Source: F1-60-MAGs163 sp046594555 (GTDB taxonomy: Bacteria > Actinomycetota > Thermoleophilia > Solirubrobacterales > Solirubrobacteraceae). Taken from it: a DNA stretch of 64,000 bases. How positions within the stretch are numbered: the stretch's first letter is position 1; each line of letters starts with the position of its first letter. The notes beneath the pieces are model-generated. The model worked only from the letters and a program-made list of their open reading frames with translations, did no database searches and was not told the origin of the DNA. Location of the stretch: contig JBKJRO010000109.1 of NCBI GenBank assembly GCA_046594555.1, positions 5,473 through 69,472 on the forward strand, written 5' to 3'. Both the position numbers and the translations under genes were made by a program. Positions 58,566 to 64,000 of the stretch are shown here, in pieces.

Positions 58566-60167
58566 TCAGCGCCGCTTCGCCGCGCGCTTCGCCGCGCGCG
58601 CCCGCGTCGGCTTGACCGTCCACGCAGACGACGCCACGAGGCGCACGGGGCCGGCCGCCGACGCCGAGGCGCCGCCGGTCGAGTCGCCGGCCGGGGCGGG
58701 CGCCGGTGCGGTGGGCACGACGCCCATGGCGACGGAGCCCGCCAGCGGGTAGCGGAAGCGGAAGGTCGTCGGTGAGGTCACCGTCTGCGGCGTGCTGAAG
58801 TAGCCGAGCGCGTTCGTCGTGACCGTCCTGAGGGTCTTCCAGGTGCTCGATCCCGGGCGCTGGCTCTGGATCGTCACCTGCGCTGAGCCGCCGGGGCGGA
58901 CCTGGCCCCAGATCATCGCGACGCGCTTCCCGCGCGGCAGGTCGACCCAGAACGGGTTGGGGAACGCCTTGGCGAACGGCTTGGGCCGCCCGTCGAAGCC
59001 GAACAGACCGGACTGCCAGCCGGAGAAGCCGGTGCCCTTGCTGCCGACCGCATCGTCGCGCCACAGGTACTGGATCAGCATCTTCACGCGCGGGTTCTTC
59101 CAGGCCAGGTACGTCGCCTGCTGGAGGAAGCGGTTCTGGTCGTTGAGCGAGACGCCGCGCAGCGGGTCGGGCGGGTTGGTCTCGTACCCGAACTCGGTGA
59201 AGTAGAAGTTGAACCTGGCGGTCTTCGAGCCGTTGTGGAGGAAGCCGCCCGCCTTCTGGATCGCATCGACCGTGCCGTACAGGCGCGGCAGGTCGGCGAA
59301 CGACGCCGTGTCCAGGTCGGGGTAGGGCTGGTCCGGCGGGCTGAGGATCCCGTGCGGGTGGTAGGCGATGCCGTCGCCGTTGACCGGCTTGAACCCGGTG
59401 CGGCAGTACGTGCTGCGCCGCTCCGGGCGGTTCTTCGCGTCCACGCAGCCGAGCGCGCGCAAGAACGGGAGCGGCTTGAGGTTCAGGTTGCGGCTCTTGG
59501 CGATGGGTGCGCCGCGCGGCGCCAGCGCTGGGAAGTACACCTGTGCGCCCGGGTCCCCGGCCTTGATCGCGGGGATCGCCTTGCTGGCGATGGCCCGGTA
59601 GGCCGCCGGGGCGGCGGGCGTGCAGCGCTTGCCGACGCAGTCCGACTGCGGCTGCAGCCACTGGTCGATGTTCGGCTCGTTCCAGAGGATGTACTGGTCG
59701 GTCGCGGCCGCGTAGCGCTGCGCGACGGCCTTCGCGAACGCGGCGAACTTCGCCGGGTCCGGCTTGTACCGGCTGTTGCGCAGCGACGGCACGCCGCTGC
59801 CCCAGATCGGCGCGGGCCCGGTGACCGTGATGATCGGCTTGATCCCGGCGGCCACGAGCTGCGCGATGGTGCGGTCCGGATCGGCCCACGAGTACTGCGG
59901 GTCGTTCGGGTCGACCGGGTCGAAGCCCGCGGGCTGCGTCAGGGCGTCGCGACCCGGAGCGATGTAGTTCCAGACCAGCATCACGCGGGCGACGTCGACG
60001 CCGTCCGCCTGCCACTGGGGGATCACGAGCGCGCCGAGCGTCGGGGAGCGCTGGGTGACGCCGTCGTCGCCGATGCCGGCGAGCATGTCGGAGGCGGCGT
60101 GCGCCGGAGCCGCCGCGGCCAGGACGGCCAGCAGGCTCAGGAGGATGGTGCGAGGGAAACGGGGCAT
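58566..60167 (-). CDS. Secreted TIM-barrel glycoside hydrolase-like protein
   Basis: The 533-aa protein has a signal peptide (MPRFPRTILLSLLAVLAA, cleavage near AHA). A barrel domain carries WNEPN with Glu164 as the likely acid/base and TEFGYET with Glu325 as the likely nucleophile, a clan-A pattern (GH5/GH39/GH51 type). A C-terminal beta domain and a Pro/Ala-rich and Arg/Lys-rich tail (ARAAKRAAKRR) follow. The substrate cannot be told. ATG 60167 is preferred to GTGs at 60170 and 60185 because of the signal peptide. Confidence 0.82.
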   Translation of the reverse strand: MPRFPRTILLSLLAVLAAAAPAHAASDMLAGIGDDGVTQRSPTLGALVIPQWQADGVDVARVMLVWNYIAPGRDALTQPAGFDPVDPNDPQYSWADPDRTIAQLVAAGIKPIITVTGPAPIWGSGVPSLRNSRYKPDPAKFAAFAKAVAQRYAAATDQYILWNEPNIDQWLQPQSDCVGKRCTPAAPAAYRAIASKAIPAIKAGDPGAQVYFPALAPRGAPIAKSRNLNLKPLPFLRALGCVDAKNRPERRSTYCRTGFKPVNGDGIAYHPHGILSPPDQPYPDLDTASFADLPRLYGTVDAIQKAGGFLHNGSKTARFNFYFTEFGYETNPPDPLRGVSLNDQNRFLQQATYLAWKNPRVKMLIQYLWRDDAVGSKGTGFSGWQSGLFGFDGRPKPFAKAFPNPFWVDLPRGKRVAMIWGQVRPGGSAQVTIQSQRPGSSTWKTLRTVTTNALGYFSTPQTVTSPTTFRFRYPLAGSVAMGVVPTAPAPAPAGDSTGGASASAAGPVRLVASSAWTVKPTRARAAKRAAKRR

Positions 60168-60223
60168 CACAGAGAGGAACTCCACTCGGGGCCACGGGTT
60201 GCGGTGTCGGGCCGGAAAACAGT

Positions 60224-60246
60224 GGGGGCGGCACGACGCCGCCCCC
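60224..60246 (-). terminator. Terminator of sodA
   Basis: Arms GGGGGCGGC/GCCGCCCCC (9 bp, perfect) enclose a 5-nt loop about 63 bp after the sodA stop. On the minus strand the hairpin is followed within a few bases by a TTTT run, a fair Rho-independent terminator for a GC-rich genome. Confidence 0.65.
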
Positions 60247-60309
60247 GAGAAGCCGCGTGATCCAGGCTAGCGCCCGGGGCGGCCGTCATGTCGCAGTGGT
60301 CCGACGGGC

Positions 60310-60921
60310 CTATGCACCACCGGCTGCGGCGTAGCGGGCCTCGACGACCGGCCATGCGACGACGTTCCACCATGCCTTCAGGTAGTCCGGGCGGCGGTTC
60401 TGGTACGTCAGGTAGTACGCGTGCTCCCACACGTCGTTGCCGAGCAGCGGCGCCTGGCCGTTCTCCAGCGGGCTGTCCTGGTTGGCGGTGCTGACGATCT
60501 TCAGCGCGCCGCCGTCGAGGACGAGCCAGGCCCAGCCGGAGCCGAAACGGGCGACGCCCGCGGCCTCGAACTGCTCCTTGAAGGCGTCGAACGAGCCGAA
60601 CGCGGCGTCGATCGCCGCGCCGAGCGCCCCGCCCGGGGCGCCGCCGGCATCCGCGGCCATCGACTCCCAGAACAGCGAGTGGTTCAGGTGCCCGCCGGCG
60701 TTGTTGCGGACCGGGCCCTGCTTGTCGGCCGGCAGCGAGCCGAGGCCCTTGACGACGTCCTCGACCGGGGCGCCGGCGAGATCGGTGCCCTCGAGGGCAG
60801 CGTTGGCCTTGTCGACATATGCCTGGTGGTGCTTGTCGTGGTGGGTGCGCATCGTGAGCTCGTCGATGTGCGGCTCGAGCGCGTCGTACGCGTAGGGAAG
60901 CGGCGGAACCTCGAAGGCCAT
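60310..60921 (-). CDS. sodA: Superoxide dismutase, Mn/Fe type
   Basis: The 203-aa enzyme has all four metal ligands: His27 (HHDKHH), His81 (NHSLFW), Asp163 and His167 (DVWEHAYYL). Length and spacing are normal. The metal cannot be assigned safely; Mn is the commoner choice. The ATG has a GGAGAG 6 nt upstream, one of the clearer Shine-Dalgarnos here. It may deal with superoxide and related stress, while the peroxide-forming oxidases in the window need separate peroxidases. Confidence 0.95.
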   Translation of the reverse strand: MAFEVPPLPYAYDALEPHIDELTMRTHHDKHHQAYVDKANAALEGTDLAGAPVEDVVKGLGSLPADKQGPVRNNAGGHLNHSLFWESMAADAGGAPGGALGAAIDAAFGSFDAFKEQFEAAGVARFGSGWAWLVLDGGALKIVSTANQDSPLENGQAPLLGNDVWEHAYYLTYQNRRPDYLKAWWNVVAWPVVEARYAAAGGA

Positions 60922-60951
60922 GTGGTCTCTCCAGTCGTGTGGCGGTGTTCG

Positions 60952-60970
60952 GGCCGGGGGTTGCCCGGCC
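60952..60970 (-). promoter_or_regulatory. Hairpin in the sodA upstream region
   Basis: GGCCGGG/CCCGGCC arms (7 bp) with a 5-nt loop lie 31-49 nt before the sodA ATG, between it and the region where the promoter must be. It could be a leader structure or an operator. No partner is known. Confidence 0.35.
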
Positions 60971-61033
60971 GTGTACCCAGAACCTAGTGCACGCGTCCGG
61001 AGTGCCGCGCGTCCGCCGGGCGCCGCGCCGCGC

Positions 61034-61061
61034 CTGACGCACCCGGCGGAGCCCATACAGT
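61034..61061 (+). promoter_or_regulatory. Probable proS promoter
   Basis: CTGACG (61034-61039) and TACAGT (61056-61061) are 16 nt apart; the -10 ends 9 nt before the proS ATG. No Shine-Dalgarno is present. Confidence 0.4.
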
Positions 61062-61070
61062 TGGGCGCCT

Positions 61071-62756
61071 ATGCGGATGAGCGAGTACCTGCTGCCCACC
61101 GAGCGCGAGGCGCCGGCCGATGCCGAGGCGATCTCGCATGTTCTGGGCGTGCGCGCCGGGCTGGTCCGCCAGCTCGGCACGGGGCTGTGGACGTGGATGC
61201 CGGCGGGCTGGCGCGTCCACCAGCGCGTGGTCCAGATCATCCGCGAGGAGATGGACGCGATCGGCGGCCTGGAGCTGCTGATGCCGGTGATCCACCCGCG
61301 TGAGCTGTGGAGGCGCACCGGCCGCGACCAGATCGACGAGCTGTTCAAGCTGCAGGACCGCAAGGGGTCCGAGCTCGTCCTGGCGATGACGCACGAGGAG
61401 GCCGTCACGTTCCACATCAGCCAGATCGTTCGCAGCTACCGCGACCTGCCGAAGATCCTCTACCACTTCCAGACCAAGGGCCGGGACGAGCCGCGCCCGC
61501 GCGCCGGGGTCCTGCGCACGCGTGAATTCATCATGAAGGACGCGTACACGTTCGACCGCGACGAGGCCGGGCTCGACGTCGCCTACGAGAAGCACCGCGC
61601 GGCGTACGCGAGGATCTTCGACCGCTGCGGCCTGGAGTGGTTCGAGTGCGCCTCGGACGTCGGGATGATGGGCGGGACGGGCGCGCACGAGTACATGGCG
61701 CCGTGCCCGGCGGGCGAGAACGACGTGGTCCTCGCGCCCGGGTATGCCGCGAACATCGAGGTGGCCGTGGCCGACGCGCAGCCCGTCGAGCTGCCCGCGG
61801 GGCTGCCCGCGCCCGAGGAGGTCGCCACGCCGGGTCAGACGACGGTGGAACAGGTCGCCGGCCACTTCGGCCTGCCCGCGGGGGCGCTGCTGAAGGCCTA
61901 CCCGGTGCGGGCCGAGTCCGGGCGGACGGTGCTGGTGCTGGTCCGCGGGGACCATCGCGTCAACGAGGTCAAGCTGCAGAACGCGCTCGGCGAGCCGTTT
62001 CGCCCGGCGACCGAGGACTGGATCGCCGAGAAGCTCGGCCCGCCGGGGTTCATCGGGCCCGTCGGCACCGACGTCGAGATCCTCATGGACGGCGCGGTCG
62101 AGCCCGGCGGCTACATCACCGGCGCGAATCGCGCGGATGCGCACCTGCGCGGCGTCGAGCCGGGCCGTGATTTCGCCTTCCAGAGCGCCGATCTGCGCTG
62201 CGTCGAGCCGGGTGACACGATCGGCGGCGAGCCCGTGCGCATCGAGCCGGCGATCGAGATCGGCAACATCTTCAAGCTCGGCACGCGCTACTCCGAGCCG
62301 CTCCGCGCGACGTTCCTCGATGACGAGGGCAACGAGCGCAACATCGTGATGGGCTCCTACGGCATCGGCCCGGCGCGCATCGCCGCGGCCGTGATCGAGC
62401 AGACGGCCGACGAGCAGGGCATCTCCTGGCCCCGCGCCCTCGCGCCCTACCAGGTGCACCTCGTCTCGGCCGGCAAGGCGGGCAGCGACGAGCGCGCGGC
62501 GGCCGACGTGCTGTACGAGGATCTGCGCGCCGCCGGGGTCGAGGTCCTCTACGACGACCGCGACATGGGGCCAGGGCAGAAGTTCGCCGACGCCGAGCTG
62601 CTGGGCTGCCCGCTGCGGCTGACGCTCGGCCGCCGATCGCTGGAGTCCGGGACGATCGAGGCCCAGGGACGCCGGGGGCGGATCGACCTCGAGGGCGTGC
62701 CGATCGGCGACGGGGCCGTCGCGACCGTGCAGGCGCTGCTGGCGGACCTGCCCTGA
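61071..62756 (+). CDS. proS: Prolyl-tRNA synthetase
   Basis: This 561-aa bacterial-type ProRS has class II motif 2 around TREFIMKDAYTFDRDE and motif 3 around GSYGIGPARIAAAVIEQ. A YbaK-like editing insertion (about 240-380, with GALLKAYPVRAESGRTVLVLV) hydrolyses Ala-tRNA(Pro), and a C-terminal anticodon domain completes it. Length is near the usual 565-575. The TGATG overlap couples it to pgsA. Confidence 0.97.
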   Translation: MRMSEYLLPTEREAPADAEAISHVLGVRAGLVRQLGTGLWTWMPAGWRVHQRVVQIIREEMDAIGGLELLMPVIHPRELWRRTGRDQIDELFKLQDRKGSELVLAMTHEEAVTFHISQIVRSYRDLPKILYHFQTKGRDEPRPRAGVLRTREFIMKDAYTFDRDEAGLDVAYEKHRAAYARIFDRCGLEWFECASDVGMMGGTGAHEYMAPCPAGENDVVLAPGYAANIEVAVADAQPVELPAGLPAPEEVATPGQTTVEQVAGHFGLPAGALLKAYPVRAESGRTVLVLVRGDHRVNEVKLQNALGEPFRPATEDWIAEKLGPPGFIGPVGTDVEILMDGAVEPGGYITGANRADAHLRGVEPGRDFAFQSADLRCVEPGDTIGGEPVRIEPAIEIGNIFKLGTRYSEPLRATFLDDEGNERNIVMGSYGIGPARIAAAVIEQTADEQGISWPRALAPYQVHLVSAGKAGSDERAAADVLYEDLRAAGVEVLYDDRDMGPGQKFADAELLGCPLRLTLGRRSLESGTIEAQGRRGRIDLEGVPIGDGAVATVQALLADLP

Positions 62757-63436
62757 TGGTCGGCGGGGAGGATCGCGAGCCGCGGCGCGACGTCCCCGTT
62801 GACGCGAGCCCACCCGATCCCGGCACCCCGCGCAGGCGCCTGACGCTCGGCCGGCTGTCGGGCCTGGACCGGTCCGGTCCGCCGCCGCCCGAGACGCAGC
62901 CGGGTGCGCCGCTGCGACCGTGGACGATCCCCAACGCGATCGGCTACGTCCGGCTCGCGCTGATCCCGGTGTTCGTGGGGCTCGCCTGGCAGTCGGACGG
63001 CGTCGACGCGCTGGCGGCGGCGATCTACTTCGCGATCGGCTGGGGCGATTACGCCGACGGCATCGCCGCCCGGCTCACGGGCCAATACAGCCGGATGGGG
63101 GCGATGCTCGATCCGCTCGTCGACCGGCTGTACATCATCGCCGGCGTCGTGGTGTGCTGGAACTTCGACCTGCTGCCGCGGTGGATCCTGGCGGTCCTCG
63201 TCGCACGCGAGGTCCTGATGCTGCTGCTGGCCCCGTTCGTGCTGCGCGCCGGAGTGGCGGTGAAGATCAACTGGTGGGGGCGCTGGGGCGTCTGGCCGGC
63301 GATGGGCGGGCTGTTCCTGGGACTGGGCGGCGCGCGCGGGGCGGGCGCCTTGTTCCTGCTCCTCGGCATCGTGCTGCTGCTGGTCGCCACGGTGGAGTAC
63401 GGCCGCAGCGTGCGAGCGCAGCTCGCAGCCCGCTGA
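62756..63436 (+). CDS. CDP-alcohol phosphatidyltransferase, PgsA-like
   Basis: The 226-aa membrane enzyme has the motif D-x2-D-G-x2-A-R-x8-G-x3-D-x3-D as DYADGIAARLTGQYSRMGAM and the following LDPLVDR. About 50 Pro-rich N-terminal residues precede the first helix. It probably makes phosphatidylglycerol phosphate from CDP-diacylglycerol, the product of CdsA encoded at 48464; cardiolipin or other head groups are possible. Confidence 0.88.
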   Translation: MVGGEDREPRRDVPVDASPPDPGTPRRRLTLGRLSGLDRSGPPPPETQPGAPLRPWTIPNAIGYVRLALIPVFVGLAWQSDGVDALAAAIYFAIGWGDYADGIAARLTGQYSRMGAMLDPLVDRLYIIAGVVVCWNFDLLPRWILAVLVAREVLMLLLAPFVLRAGVAVKINWWGRWGVWPAMGGLFLGLGGARGAGALFLLLGIVLLLVATVEYGRSVRAQLAAR

Positions 63437-63439
63437 CAG

Positions 63440-63488
63440 GGGGTGGCCCGTCGTCACCCCGTATCTCGATGTCATTGCGGGCCACCCC
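63440..63488. terminator. Long-arm hairpin after pgsA
   Basis: Perfect 11-bp arms GGGGTGGCCCG/CGGGCCACCCC surround a 27-nt loop, starting 4 bp after the pgsA stop. The position fits a terminator for proS-pgsA, but the large loop and lack of a T-run make it closer to the other unexplained palindromes. Confidence 0.45.
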
Positions 63489-63538
63489 GTGAATCGGGCG
63501 GGCGTCCAGTCGCATCTGGACGAACCCTCGACCTCATG

Positions 63539-63565
63539 TTGACCTTGGCCGTCCGCTGGTATGCT
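63539..63565 (+). promoter_or_regulatory. Promoter of the RsiG-like gene
   Basis: TTGACC (63539-63544) and TATGCT (63560-63565) are separated by 15 nt, the best sigma-70-like pair in the window though slightly tight. It gives a leader of about 40 nt containing AAGGAG 9 nt before the ATG, so this gene is not leaderless. Confidence 0.55.
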
Positions 63566-63611
63566 CGCGAACGCCGCGTGCCTGCGGCCGTGATCAAGGA
63601 GCGCAGACGCG

Positions 63612-63875
63612 ATGGACGACACATTTCCGGACCTCGGGTCCCTCTCGGATGAGGAACTCAAGAGCCTGATCAACGAGCTCAGCGACGAGGAGACCGAGAT
63701 CTCCTACAAGCGCCGCATCCTGCACGGCAAGATCGACATCCTGCGGGCCGAGCTCGTCAACCGTCTGCGGCGCAAGCACGAGGGCGGCGAGGACGTCATC
63801 ACGGGCGACGACGTGCAGCGGCTGACCGACATCCTCAGCGGCAAGGCGTCGATCGTCGGCGAATCGGGCGAGTAG
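63612..63875 (+). CDS. RsiG-like c-di-GMP-binding anti-sigma protein
   Basis: The 87-aa helical, charged protein has Glu27, Ser31, Arg34, His38 and Asp42 spaced exactly as the c-di-GMP motif E(x3)S(x2)R(x3)Q(x3)D of RsiG, with His in place of Gln. RsiG binds the sigma factor WhiG when armed with c-di-GMP. Single-motif forms from Rubrobacter-type lineages act as homodimers. No whiG gene is in the window. The downstream zinc-ribbon gene starts 10 bp later and is probably co-transcribed. Assignment is by motif and size only. Confidence 0.72.
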   Translation: MDDTFPDLGSLSDEELKSLINELSDEETEISYKRRILHGKIDILRAELVNRLRRKHEGGEDVITGDDVQRLTDILSGKASIVGESGE

Positions 63876-63885
63876 CGGGCCTGCG

Positions 63886-64000
63886 ATGGCGCTGCACTGC
63901 ACCGAGTGCGGCTTCGTCAACACGGAGGGCGCGAACTACTGTCAGCGCTGCGGCGCGTTCCTCGGCGATCTGCACGAGGGCACGCCGGAGGCGTCGACCG
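63886..64000 (+). CDS. Zinc-ribbon protein, N-terminal part
   Basis: The gene is cut by the right edge after 38 codons. The visible part is a four-Cys zinc ribbon (Cys5, Cys8, Cys19, Cys22; MALHCTECGFVNTEGANYCQ) followed by an acidic Thr/Ser-containing linker. Such ribbons often head FHA-domain proteins in related actinobacteria, but no FHA part is visible here. It starts 10 bp after the RsiG-like gene. Confidence 0.75.
   Translation, partial: MALHCTECGFVNTEGANYCQRCGAFLGDLHEGTPEAST

Noticed and set aside
1..64000. CRISPR arrays, rRNA or tRNA genes
   Set aside because: No regular repeat-spacer array and no T-loop or rRNA-like sequence was seen in the intergenic regions; the 18-nt tandem at 33631 has only two units.

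Overview
This is a GC-rich chromosomal segment with very dense coding, many GTG and TTG starts, and 1-4 nt start/stop overlaps. It most resembles an actinobacterium of the class Thermoleophilia (Solirubrobacterales-like). The supporting signs are the gene order around rpsB-tsf-pyrH-frr-uppS-cdsA-dxr-rseP-ispG-proS-pgsA, a fused SecDF, an Rv1264-type adenylate cyclase, and a short single-motif RsiG-like protein. This placement is inferred from gene content only. No rRNA, tRNA, CRISPR array, transposase or prophage gene was found.

Layout. 0-5.7 kb: lipoprotein (cut by the left edge), PAP2 phosphatase, acyl-CoA dehydrogenase, a small hypothetical, a family 2 glycosyltransferase and an RpiR-type regulator. 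5.7-10.3 kb: DedA protein, the PLP synthase pair pdxS-pdxT, a Tat-exported flavin amine oxidase and a secreted protein. 10.3-17.6 kb: a split proline catabolic pair, a metallo-hydrolase, phosphomannomutase, and a sugar-nucleotide pair (RfbF-like cytidylyltransferase plus epimerase). 17.6-25 kb: yebC and ruvC-ruvA-ruvB, separated by an MFS transporter, a class III cyclase, a TetR regulator and a GGDEF/HD-GYP protein whose signature residues are degenerate. 25-33.4 kb: a zinc-ribbon/PAS protein, secDF, recJ and rel.

33.4-44.4 kb: a 513-bp non-coding stretch full of hairpins, a PQQ-propeller protein, the CCA-adding enzyme, then a division/envelope cluster (pgeF-yggS-sepF-proC-yggT-lspA-rluD) interrupted by two secreted-protein genes and a 90-nt palindrome. 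44.4-55.2 kb: rpsB-tsf, pyrH-frr-uppS-cdsA, dxr-rseP and an acyl-CoA synthetase. These cover translation, ribosome recycling, undecaprenyl and phospholipid synthesis and the MEP pathway (with ispG further on). 55.2-64 kb: an AbiEi/DUF559-type nuclease gene whose start and stop codons both lie inside related palindromes, an FMN oxidase, ispG, a secreted glycosidase, sodA, proS, pgsA, the RsiG-like protein and the start of a zinc-ribbon protein.

The most unusual material is the set of palindromes. One family (GGTCG/CGACC-type outer arms around a GCATGACATGCATGC-like core) brackets the DUF559 gene exactly and occurs alone at 7.87 kb. It looks like a candidate small mobile or selfish unit with a solo copy. 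Separate palindrome families occur at 15.8 and 21.5 kb, 33.5-33.9 kb and 40.5 kb. A second window-wide pattern is a TAnnnT box 6-10 nt before many start codons, which suggests widespread leaderless transcription.
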